From Steinernema hermaphroditum (lineage: Eukaryota; Nematoda; Chromadorea; Rhabditida; Steinernematidae), in NCBI GenBank assembly GCA_030435675.1, contig CM059625.1, forward strand, positions 17,050,001 through 17,114,000: DNA of 64,000 bases, in the 5' to 3' direction. Positions within the stretch are counted from its first letter, which is position 1; the number at the start of each line of letters is the position of its first letter. This document shows, piece after piece, positions 38,717-50,053 of this stretch. The position numbers and the translations under genes are program-made. The notes under the pieces are model-generated. The model searched no databases. It had not been told where the DNA came from and saw nothing but the letters and a program-made list of their open reading frames with translations.

Positions 38717-40841
38717 CTATAAATACCTCGTGTTTCTTCTTTGGTCATGCAAAGGATATCGTTCGCCGGCGTCCGCGCTGCTAATGGATTCGTGAGAGTC
38801 GCCGACATCCTCATCGTCGTCCTTCACAATGACGTAGTATGCGGTAAGTAAAGCGGAGCAGTTAGCGACGATGTTGATGATTGACAGCAGCGGCTGCACG
38901 TGACCAATGAAAAGGACGAACCCGGTTACTAAAAAATGAGTTCATGAAAGGAATACTTTCTGAAAAAAAAGATCAACATTAGGCATATGTGAGCAGCAAA
39001 TTAATGTTTGATAGGACACCAGTCACCAGAAACAGTGGCTAAGTTAGCTAATGTAAGCTCACAGATTTGTTTAGTAAGTTCTTCATCGCCAAAATATACT
39101 AAAAATTTCCAGTACCTCTCTGTGAACGAGCAATCAACTTCAGCAGCGACTTCAAAGGGCCGTTTTAAACTCAACCATTTTGAGAAAAATTTAAATACAT
39201 TATTCTAAATGGAGCCTAACAATGGTCCAAGGTTATACAATGTCTCCTGGTCCCTATCAAAATCGGACAGCGTTTTTACAAACCGTTTCGAATTGAACTG
39301 ATAAATTGTTTTGTGCCTCACAAAAACAGCAGCAACGAAACTTACACAGTGTTGTAGCATGAAACTGGTTGACAGTGAGACTTAGCGTTGTCACAATGGC
39401 TGTTGGCACTTGTACACACAGGAAACTTATAGTGACCGCCGTAATCAGTATCCGCGTTTGATCACGCGGAGTTCGACCAAATCGATTGCTAAAGGAGAAA
39501 TAGTAATTCAGCTATGTTGAATTTCCTACTGAGTTCGCAATCCTTCGACGTGAATCACCGGCTCTCGCACAAATCCAATGTGCAGCAAGGTTAACATAAC
39601 TCCTGGAACGACGAATTGCACAAAGAAATCGGCCAATGGAAGAGCGATTTTCCAGAAGCGTCGACTGATGAATGTGACCAAAGAGCCGTCCCGCACCATA
39701 CAACGTCGTGCCCAGTATGGTCCTGGCTCGGTGTCTGAAATGAAAGCATTATACGCGGTTTCCTATTAATACAGGTGTTGCATGCGCCCAGTTTTTGTGG
39801 TTGAATTTCTTTGAAAAACTGAATATGTCAACTCACCCATACAGAAATTGTACAAAGCAGAGTCGTATTCAAAAAAGCGAAGTATTCCAAGTAAAATACA
39901 TGTGAATATGATCAGCCATATTGCCCGTGAGAATCGTTCGATCGTCCGAAGTTTCAACGTATTTCGATGGTACTGAGTAAGAAAGCTAAGAGATCGTTAT
40001 TTAACAATAAAGTTACGGAACAAACCGTGCAGCAGCAAGCAGCACACTGAACAACGTCATCATTGTATCAATTGTATGTGGCACGGCTTCCATGGATGTT
40101 CGAAACAGATGACACATAACCACTGATTGGTTCATCGACCTTCATAACACACCATCGAATATTACAAAGATAAACAAACAGTACCTTGTGCCTTCTCCTA
40201 CTATGTAGTACCATACAGTGAATGGCAGTGGAGCGAGAAGACTGATCCACCCGCAGAATGAAAGCAGCCAGATCATTTGATACAAAGGGTTGGGCTGAAA
40301 CACCTCAAAGTGAACATTCTCAATTGCGAAGCTGAAGTGAGGCGAATCTGACACAACTTAAAATGACTTTTTTTGGAATTTTGAAATTTCGTTTCCATGA
40401 TAATAAGGATGTAAATTGGAACGGGGATGTATCATTAATTGAGGAGGCACTTCATAGACGGAACAACTTACAAATCGTCTGTCGCCTTCCTTTTTCTCAC
40501 GTTTTCCCATGCCAAGCATAACCGCACTGAGTGGCGCCATGAGCGTGAGCACCAGCATCGGATAGACGAATCCATAAACGGCCATATGACTCCAACCATC
40601 GTTGATGCGTCCAAACATAAAGCCGACATTCGCCGAAACCTGACATTTCTGTTCGACGAAATCGAAGAACATTCCGTCTCCACAACAGCACTTGGCAGCC
40701 TAAAAATTTCGTTATCGCCATTGCTGTTGCGGCTACACTATCGCTCACTCGTTGTTCTTCCGTGGCACACTGATCCGATGGCAAAATGGAAATGTTATGG
40801 ATGGTCAGGTCTGCTTCGCCATCTATACTGGCGAGTTGCAT
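38717..40841 (-). CDS. Divergent sex-peptide/MIP-receptor-like GPCR (SPRR-like)
   Basis: Predicted seven-transmembrane peptide receptor, 422 residues. Exons (minus): 40841-40749, 40699-40501, 40347-40185, 40139-40022, 39972-39837, 39734-39530, 39488-39346 and 38928-38717; all phases fit. Seen: an extracellular N-terminus with CCCGDG; TM1 ([17 protein letters not shown]); TM2 ending [34 protein letters not shown] before TM3; TM4 ending [12 protein letters not shown]5 [20 protein letters not shown]6 [21 protein letters not shown]7 [20 protein letters not shown]. The PxPFxxWYY and xRFFxYD positions recall the Drosophila sex peptide receptor and nematode sprr genes (recalled, not aligned). TM3 ends AARFY rather than DRY, and TM7 lacks NPxxY, so coupling may be unusual. 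The donor after codon RF at 40,021 (GTTCCG) is weak. Confidence 0.68.
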
Positions 40842-43390
40842 CGGATGTCAAACATAGATGACTAAAAGGAGCTGAAGTCATTTAGGGCTTCTTCTGTGTG
40901 TGGACAGCACACGCGCCAATTACACGTCGTCATCACTCGCTCAGTGTACAAACCATTAGGTGTTTAATTTTTTAAACGCCGTCAGCATTTAGCACTTGCC
41001 ATTAGTGGCGAACGCCTACGGACGGATGATGAACGTCGCCCCCGTCCCGCCTCTCTCTCAATCGGTCAACTCCTACCATCACCATCAGGCCGAAAATCGC
41101 TCAATATCGGCAACACAACGAAATCAATTCATAAGGGGTTGTTGTTCGATGGCGCTTCTTCCAGACGTGCGCGATTGGGCGAACTTGTTGACTTCGACAA
41201 ACATAGTCGCCAGCGTGGACATAACGTTGAAATATGAATACGCTAGGCGCTAAGTTGTGAGGCTGAGGAAAGGATTCGCCTAATCCTTCCTTTCGAAGTG
41301 AATGAGCGATAATCCATTGGTTGGTGGGGAAGACGTGCTTGGCGATGGCACTTCGTGAAGTGAACAGTGACTCATTTTCCATGTATATAGTCGGCGAGCC
41401 GAGACGTCATCAAACGTTTATAAAACGCATCCTGGCTAGCCGGCTTTAAGCCAAGTCACTTGTATTATGTATGTCAACAATACATATAGTGTGAGCTAAG
41501 CTCTTAAGCTTGCTTTATAAGCGATGACAGTTACTCGATTCAAATAATTTACTAAATTTACTGTCGCGGTATTCCGATGTAATTTTTCAACCTTTCATCT
41601 TTGATGATAGCTTTGATCTGACCTCAAGAGTGAATGCATCGATATTTCATGGTACATAACAAAAATACAAAATTCTTAGTTCTTCCGAACAGTCAAACGG
41701 GCAGACTATTGCGTTGTGATTCTAAGACGGGGCAACATAGCCTCGGATGCAAAGATACACCCATTTTTCAGTTTTGATTTGTACTACTTTGGCCTTGATG
41801 AATTCTGATTGAAGGTGCAATGATCCTTCTGTTTACGGAAGTATCAGAAAAGGTTGCACAATCTCATCTGTATGCTCTTTTACAGCATATCTTGTTAGTC
41901 GACACTTCTGATTCACGTTTACTTAGCATGCAAAGTCGTAAGTATATTGAATAAACGATAGAGGAAACGAACGCAGCACTGCAATTTGACACATCAAACA
42001 GCTTATCGCCCATGCGAAAATAGTCATAATAACCGATAATGAAGAGAGAACGATACTTAGCGAATCGCGCAACAGGCATTCATCAAACGCACGTTCTGTT
42101 TGGCGGCAACTGCATTGGGCCGCAAACGACAACGCCGATGTTTTGCAAATCAGAACACATCGGGGTCAAATCGCAGAGGAAATCAAGTCTGGATAAAATC
42201 TCATTAGCCGGGTGCGCTCTTCGCTGCCGCCTGACCGCCGCTGACAACTTTCTTCAAACATTTACATTTAAAGAACACTTGAAGCATATTTTACTTTTGA
42301 CAACACAAACAACGCTACACATCGTCCACCAGCACTTTGAAACCACGCCGACTATAATATAATACTGTTTACACGCATTAGGGTATATCCTCTTAAGCAA
42401 ATCTCGTCTTTCGCTACCCCATGATTGGGGTCGGATAACAAGTGCGCGTGTACAGCTTGAAATCTCTGAAAGTTCATGAGAACAGACAAGAGAACTGAAC
42501 TCGAGACAACAGTAGCCAATAAGGGATTTTCATATGGCGATAAATCGAAATCTAGTTAAGCGAAAGTTTAACAATCTTTTTCAGCGAATCGCATTGAAAC
42601 ACTGCGTTGAACTGCGAAGTCTACCAACACTGTTTGTTTGCTCCAGAGCTCAATCATAACCCATTGTTCTCTACTGGTCAACTTCCGTTCGTCGCCGGCT
42701 CACTTAGCGCCTTCTCTTTTTCAAAATGATCACTGGCGTTTTGGAACTTAAGATATTCGATAGCCGCGAACCAGGGTCGGTTCCGCTTTCACATATGATC
42801 AACTGATTGGCTATTCATAACGGTAGAGGCTCTACTGCCAATGAAAAACCGGTTCCTGTTATGGTCTGAGTAGCCACAGACGACATTTGAAGAGTACACT
42901 TTATTATGATTAGTCGTACACATGGAAGTCGTATACGTTATTGTTTTTGTCTTGTCATCCATTTGTTCTATGGACGCTTGGTTGATCTCCATTGGTCTTC
43001 TGAACGCATGACACACGGTGCAACCTAGGAAGTCCTAGGAAGTTTTATGAAACACCCGTTCTTAAAGAAAATCGCAGAAAATCAAGGAAACATCATGTGT
43101 TGGGTTTGGGTTATCATTTCGTTTGTGAACCCACCCACCAATTCAGTTTTATCGGAAATCGTATACTGTGCCGTGGAAGAAAGAGCGGGCTGCCTTTATA
43201 GATTTCTTCTTTTGCGAACCGTCAAATTCACAAAATAAAATGCACGAGCTTTCCAAAAATGTTGCTCTATGTCACGTGTAGACAACTCAAGTCCATATAA
43301 CAGAATTGCCGCATTTATTAAAGCAGATGAGTCTCTCAAACGAGGACAACTTTGGCACCATTAAGTAGTTTGCGCTGCCACTTTGACAGT
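40842..43390. other. Intergenic between receptor and neuropeptide genes
   Basis: 2.5 kb with no supportable gene. Frames of 60-107 codons on both strands lack domains and splice structure. A TATA-like GTATATAG at 41,384 followed by TTTATAAAACGC near 41,420 may be a promoter or a repeat remnant, but no transcript could be built from it. The first part should hold upstream control sequence of the minus-strand receptor gene. Confidence 0.4.
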
Positions 43391-44101
43391 TTAGGCAAAT
43401 GCGAATCGTCTAACGAGGGCGAAGTTTCCGGCTCTTTTAGCGAAGGCGAACTTGCTGGCATCGATGTCGTCTGACAAGTCGTCTAAAACGCTCGTTTCCG
43501 TTACGTCGAAAGGCATACGATATTACCCCGCTTGGCGAAGTTGGATCGCTTTGCGAAGGCAAATGCAAAGTCCTGAGTCGGTCCGTTGTGCTTAGCGAAT
43601 CGCTGACGAGGGTCGCGGGGATTGGCAAAGGCGAAAGAATCCAATCCTGGAAACAGTAACAGCAAAATGATGGTAAAGATTAGTGATGCTCACCATCCGA
43701 GTTGCGCTTTCCTATTCTGTAGACCTCGCCATCATTGAAACCGAAAACTAAATAAATATCAATTGCATGAATCGAGCATTCTTCTACCCACCTCTGGCAA
43801 AGTTTCCTTGGCCGACCTTGTCTGTAATTGCGAACGCTAAAATGGTGTGCGATGTTAAAGTTTACTACGACTTTAAGACGATTATTTTTAATATGCCGTA
43901 GCCACTTAGGTTGCTGTAATATAACAGCCTTCGATAAAAAAGCATAACCAGTTTTTTTTTCTTTTACCTCAACTGTGCCCAAAAAATAAAACCGCAATTC
44001 AACTGGATTTGAGGATCGGACTATTTACCTTGCTCAGCGAGACTGGTCGCAATGAAGCATCCAACAAGTAGGGCAACGGAAAACGCCGAAATATGTTGCA
44101 T
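43391..44101 (-). CDS. FAFA-type neuropeptide precursor (nlp-18/nlp-20-like)
   Basis: Secreted precursor of 122 residues that would be cut at dibasic sites in neurons to release short amphipathic peptides. Exons (minus): 44101-44029, 43821-43792, 43747-43694, 43646-43527 and 43482-43391; every intron is phase 1. Seen: a signal peptide (HISAFSVALLVGCFIATSLA) right after the ATG at 44,101; the motifs GQGNFAR, VFGFNDGEVYRIGKR, LDSFAFANP, QDFAFAFAKR, SNFAKR, SKFAFAKR and a C-terminal RRFAFA-stop; KR or RR processing sites between them. Repeated x-FAFA endings without glycine match the C. elegans NLP-18/NLP-20 style (for example peptides ending AFAFA). Which of the two it matches cannot be settled here. 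A minus-strand TATA box lies about 95 bases upstream. Confidence 0.85.
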
Positions 44102-44192
44102 TTTTAAAGCGGCCCCAAAACTGAAAAACACCGTAAAAGAAGCAGTATAGTACGAGGATGAGATGGTTGAGCCCCACTGTAGCCTAGCGCCT

Positions 44193-44200
44193 CTTTTATA
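44193..44200 (-). promoter_or_regulatory. TATA box of the neuropeptide gene
   Basis: TATAAAAG on the minus strand, 92-99 bases upstream of the neuropeptide start codon and preceded by GC-rich sequence. The position allows a short 5' UTR. No other minus-strand gene start is nearer. Confidence 0.55.
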
Positions 44201-44625
44201 TCCGACAGCAATGGGCGGTCGTGTAGTTTTTTCGGCAATCAGTAACGGAAGTTTCACTGACACGCGAACTAAGTCAGAATTGGCGATGCGTCAGAGACCA
44301 TTGTTGTTTCTATTTGGGGATTTCCTGCGGAAGCGCGCAAGCGGCTCACGAGCACAAAAAGTGGACTAAGCAATGGGTTCTCTGGATTGGGCTAGCTAAA
44401 TGGTTTTATTGTGCAGTTGACCTTTACCAGAATGCCCTGTTCTTCGTTGTTCATTGGTCATAATCGATTCTAACGTCACGAGGCTTGGTGAAACGAGGGA
44501 GAAAAAAGGCACAGGTACAGTACACCAGTAAAGCAACTTATAAGTGTTCGATGTGTAGTCAGTATGCGCAGAACCGCATTTCCTTCAGAATAAATGTATC
44601 AGCTCAGTTCAGAAGTTCTACGAGT

Positions 44626-45818
44626 TTATGGTAATAACTTACAATCTCGATGAACACGAGAGCAGTAGTCACAGGATTTAGGGCAGTATTCCTTAGCCAA
44701 GGAGTGCGTACAGACACCACGCGCCTTCACATCTGTGCAATTCACCTTGAACGAATCGACGCAAATTATACCTAAACACATCAATAATAAAAGCTGACGG
44801 CCTTTTGGCCTACTACCTGTGCAGTTCTTGCACGTCTTCGGGCACACCTTCAAGTAATATCCTGGTCTTGTTCTACACGCTTGCCGTGTTACTTGCGCGC
44901 ATAGACTGGTATCTGTGTCCTCGCATACTAAATAGTGTTGTTGCTCTTAGTAATGTGGAACAGCTTTTGAAGCAGAACGCTTAGTACTATACTTCCGCTG
45001 AAGTTCCATTTTCCGTCCATTCGGTTGTTATTCAGTGCTCTGATGACTTTGCCATGCCACGGACAAGGAACCACAATGGACATATCATAGGACACAAGAA
45101 ATGTGGCATTTGAGACAGAGTTTATCTCCTCAACTATACTACAAGAATCCGGATAGAGGATATCGAAAGCTTTAACTCGCATTCGCTTTGGTTTCTCGAC
45201 ATCATAACAAGGACATTCATAGAAGGCCCTCAAAAGCTATAGTCCACCACAACTTGACCTATCGCATTTGCTCTATGTGATATTGTCTGTTTCGTCACTT
45301 TGAGAGTGATCGCTTTTGGGACTAAGAAAAAAAACCTATAATAGTTGGCCACCAATTGTTCTGAGTAATTGAGATAATGACGTATTTGATTTGTATTTGA
45401 GGAGAACGGTGTCAAATATTCCTTGACTATAGGAAGCCGTCGTTGTTGTCTGTTTTAATTACCTGGGCTGCGGCCACTTTTTCCTCTTTCGCAATGTCTT
45501 GAATTGTCTACATCAATGGATGAAGAAAATGACCGGAACAGCGACATGTGTCTCTCTGGATAAAGCTCTTCGTGCTTTGCGTACAACGTTGAATCAAAAA
45601 AACGATTATTTATTCCTAAGTAACAAATAGCGCCTTAAAGAATGTGTTGACTTACCATTATAACAGAATCCGCAGGTTCTCCTGCAATACGCAATTCCGT
45701 AGGGCATAGAGCATGTAGCATACGAACAAAACGTGGAATAATCAAAGCAGTCATTGGCAGTAACAAACGAAACCGCAAAAATATAGACAGCAACAAGTAG
45801 GCGACTACGACGTGTCAT
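44626..45818 (-). CDS. Secreted protein with three ShK-type domains
   Basis: Predicted secreted protein of 243 residues. Exons (minus): 45818-45656, 45507-45463, 45321-45299, 45236-44993, 44927-44817 and 44771-44626, in one frame. Seen: signal peptide (LLVAVYIFAVSFVTA), ShK domain 1 (NDCFDYSTFCSYATC ... YCRRTCGFC), a short basic linker, a central block of about 80 residues not recognised (FYECPCYDVEKP, DSCSIVEEINSVSNATF, VVPCPWHGKVIRAL), then ShK domain 2 (CEDTDTSLCAQ ... VCPKTCKNC) and ShK domain 3 (NCTDVKARGVC ... YCPKSCDYC). ShK domains are six-cysteine folds common in nematode extracellular proteins; the name does not imply toxicity. The 23-bp exon at 45,299 is the weakest part of the model; the ShK exons are clear. 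Confidence 0.72.
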
Positions 45819-48800
45819 TATCGTGTTGAAACCTGGGAACAAACGGCAAACGCTTACTTGACACTTAGGTACCGTTATGTAAACATCTTGAACGGTGACC
45901 ACTGAAGTATTTCCGCTACCGCGCTATTAAACGTTATGACGATTGTTTGTGCTTGATAGGTGTAGGCACTATTTCAGGAGACAAAATTAGAGGTTGTGAT
46001 ATTTCTTATCTCCCCTCAGCATTCGAAAACCAAGTCTCAGGAATGTGTTACACTTGTCCCTGAGTTGTTTGCATCTAATATGTACATCGATTGTGATTTT
46101 TGATATTTCCGCATTGTAATATGCTGTAATGGGGTGATCGTCTAATAAACACGTGCTGTACTTGTTCTCTGTGTTCTTATTAAGTATGTTCTCTTGTTAG
46201 TACGTTATTTCAACAAACACACAGGCAACAAAATCGTACTCCAAAGACAACAAATATTGTGTGTCACAAAAATTCCAGCAGACATCAGATGATCTCGTCT
46301 TCGTGTATTCAATTATCTTTCACAAAAATAGCCTTAAGAATGTGTCCTTCTTTGTTCACTTTCGAGCCTGTCATTGACAAGTTATATTTTCGACCGCAAC
46401 CTTTCGTCGAAAGATGTAAAGGCAAAGTGAATGGGCTCCTGCGAAACATTCTTGCCAAGTTGATCGGATTTAAGAAGAGCTACCCAAAATTGTTTTTTTT
46501 TGCTCTCTAATCGGTAGTAAACAGTTTACATTCGATTGGAAAAAACCATGAAGACACTGAGCCATTTTCGAATGCTCTTCGCTTCTCCTAAAGGAAAGCA
46601 GTGATTACGAACCTCGTACGACTGTCTGAATTTGCCACATGCCAGCCATTGCCCACGAAGTTGATTAAGGAAAACAGTGGCCTAGTTTCGTCCTGTACGA
46701 CACTTTTAAGAACTGGAAAAACAAACTTTGCAACAGACGTCATCCAGTTTGACGGCTAGCAGCCTGCGATCAGATTGAACTATCGAATCATACAAAAACT
46801 CGGTTACATTTAACCTTTGCCCGGATGCAATTTGCTCATTTCAAACTTGTTGCACGAGCACTCAACAGTTGATTTTGTTTGTTCATAAAACATTGGATGC
46901 CACCACGAACTCTTTTCGGCGCGCGTTCAGAGGTCGTGTCACTATTTGCGCTTGACATTCGACGCTATTAACAGGTCTACGCGCATGATGCAGCTGCAGA
47001 CGGCTTCCTGTTGCACCGTCGGGGAACTCAGTGTGCAAACAAAAATTTAACTTTGTTCAGGTCGCCGAGTTTAAGAGTTTACCCTGGTTATGACCTTATA
47101 ATTCATACACAATCTGTACTCTTTTACAGTACCGCCCCGTGGTAAAGTCCGAGTCAGTCGGTGATAGGTCCCGAAAATACGAATCATCTCTATCGAGACG
47201 GCCATCTAAGAGGTAAATAAAAACAACGCACTCGGCCGAGCATCTCCCTCGCATGGCCTTTAATTTACCATGTAGCTGTTGTTTTTCAGTTCGCGCTAAA
47301 GTGTAACGATCCACTTTTGATCGCTGTTGTCATGATATCCATGCGTTAAAATATCAATCGAATTTTCGATCCCTTGGTCCAGTTCCGCGCTCATGGTTGC
47401 GCGTCCCAAAAATTGTCCTTTTTTCTGACCCTGAAAATGGTCTCCCGGTCGAGATTTCGCCGCGTCTGATCCGTTCCACAAAGTGTTTCATTTCGGACGA
47501 GAGTCACAGCTTGTTTACTCTCAAATTGTCGCTTTTAGCCAAAACAAAAAAGTCGCTGTTCTGTTTACCAACGTCGTGAGGGTTATCATACTCAGCCGCC
47601 GCGACCGGTGGTGGGTCACACACTTTGACCACCGACCAATCTCGGACCGGACTAGTCGCGTCAAACAAACAGTTGCGTTCGAAATTGGAACTCTCGCGGC
47701 TTGTCGCTGCCGCTAGCACACACCATCCAGTTGTTGCATTGTGACCAAATATCGGAGTTCAACACGGTGTGTTTTCGAGTAGCCACTGTGGTGCTAACGA
47801 AACAAGATGATGTCATTGAGTCAATAAACATTGAGAAATACAAGCCTGATAAGCGTACGCTGACAGCCGATGACAATAGCTGTAACTGAAAGCAAAAACT
47901 ATTTTCACATGTAAACTGAGCAATTCAAGAATACGTGCTATCCTTAATAATTCGCAATGGTGTTCTGCAGGAAAAGGTCACAGTTCACCATATTCCGAAT
48001 AGAACGACGTCATTTTTGAGGTGAGTAAGCCCCAGTATAGTGCACTGGAAATCAGGTTATATGAGAACTAAATTATAAGCTTGCTGATTGCAACAGCATT
48101 ATCACGCTGAAACGTCAATCTTTCAAGATAGTCATCTGCCAGTTTTGTTTCTTACGGTTACCATCTCATTTCGTTGCCGTGGAAGCGTCCGGGACTCATT
48201 TTGATGTTTCTACTTTAGGAAGAAATTCACCAGCTATTTTCATCCGATGGTATTTCGAATTGAAACATATGACATGTCTCTTCGAATCAGCAACCGGAAC
48301 TGTATTTTCTGAAATTTAATAGTCTTGCACAGTTCAGAGTACGCGGCTTTTTATGTGTTTTATTTTGGCATCTGTCGAGCACTAAACGCGGAAATGCAAG
48401 CACCAAACTTATTTTCTTATGGTTTTTCAAAACGAACAGAGTTCCTGAACTCTTTGACAGTGTTTGACGATGGTCAGTAGTCGTCTGAGCTATGACATCA
48501 TCCACTGCTCCGACACGAGTTCACGACTTTTAGGGGTGAGTAATCGGCGAGCGAAAGACCAAAAACCAGTGTCTCACAAACGACTTCACGAAATTGAAAC
48601 ACATCAAAGAAAGGTTTCGATTAACATGATGCATTCGGAAACGGAAGTCAATCCTACCGACAAAATGGCGGTTACATTTGATTTGGTTATTTGGATTTGA
48701 TTTCCAGGTAATGTCCATCGCCCTGATTTGGCTAGCAACGACTTCGAAACGATTGTGGAGTCAATTTTTAGGATGCTTCGGGGTACATAAATTGTGGAGA

Positions 48801-50053
48801 AACAATAGGCTAGGAATAGGGAATAACGTCATCTCTAGCATGAAAACTAACACAAATACGGTTAGGAAGCTTTAGTAGGCAGAAGAACTATTATCGTTAA
48901 CCGGTGAGCTAGAGATGTACAGCGCCTTTCCAGTGTCATCTAGCCAGCTAGTCAGTCAACTTGATATACTTCCCGGTAATGTCCATGGTCGCGTTTCTTT
49001 TCTTTTCGCTTCTTTTCAGCGCAGAATCGACACATTTCACGCCGCAATCAAAGTGCAGAAAAGACAAAAAACGTCTGCAACAGTAACCTCCGGTCTTAGT
49101 TACACATATTCTTTTCTATTTGCACTGTCACTTTTTTTGCTCTTCGTACACTTTGAGAGCACACTTTTTAAGAAGGTCGATATAGTTCGCATTTAAGTTT
49201 TCATCTTCGTAGACAAATAAGCCTGGCGTGCCAGTTGCAAAACCCGTCTGCTCCGGTACGATTCCAATTAGTCGGGCCGCTCCGTATATTTTTTTTCGCG
49301 CAAAACCGTTCTCAGTCCCAAGTGCGATCGTGCTCAGGCAAACAAATTCGAAGAGGACAAACGAGTGACGGGGTCAAATCTCGATCGGAACCTGCAGCTC
49401 CTCCTCTCGCGCCTCCTGTTCGCCCAAAAGCGGTGATCACCTGATGAGTGGTTGCCCTCGGTGGTGTATATAAATAATTTTTAATTGGTTCCTCCACAGA
49501 GCTTTTGCTTGCAGTTTGTGTAAGGGTTGCTTTTCATTTTCTGCGCGTCGTCAAGGTCTCGCTCACACATTCCGCGCTTCTGTTATTACAACCGCGACCT
49601 CGAGCAACTTGCAACAGCGTATGATGAGCTCACACACGTTCCGTTTTTCCTTCACTTGATTTTGTACATGAAGTGTTAAACGATAATTACGAATTAAGCT
49701 GGTTTCTTAACGTACTTACCATATGACTTCACACAGCGCCGTGTCATGAAGAAGCCATTGTTCCCTATGGGACGAGTTCCGCAGTTTGTTCTAGTCATGT
49801 TGTAATAGTCGCGAAGTGCATAAACGGTGAAAAACCCGCAGGCTTCTTGAGGGGACTATTTAAGAAGGTGAAAGGTGAAATGTATGTGAGCGCGTCGACG
49901 CGAATATGATCATCCATCATCGTGCGACCGACTGCACGTTTGACGAAGCGTTCCAGTCGCAGATGCTCTTGGAAGTCCTTCAATATTCAGCGCACTGATT
50001 ACACGTGTTACTTTATTTGGTTTGCTGGTAATGATCGTTCTCCATTTTCAGGC
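45819..50053. other. Intergenic; no firm gene in 4.2 kb
   Basis: AT-rich to about 46.9 kb and mixed after that. Frames up to 93 codons occur on both strands without domains or convincing splice sites. A plus-strand frame at 49.24-49.44 kb ends in a proline/alanine-rich tail, but nothing connects to it. A TATATAAATAA motif near 49,467, followed by a pyrimidine-rich stretch, may mark a promoter for the cysteine-rich gene that starts at 50,054. Confidence 0.4.

Noticed and set aside
40358..40500. Reading straight on past 40,501 in the SPR-like receptor
   Set aside because: The extension is hydrophilic and ends in a stop; the GTGAGA donor at 40,500 with phase 1 links cleanly to the TM2 exon.
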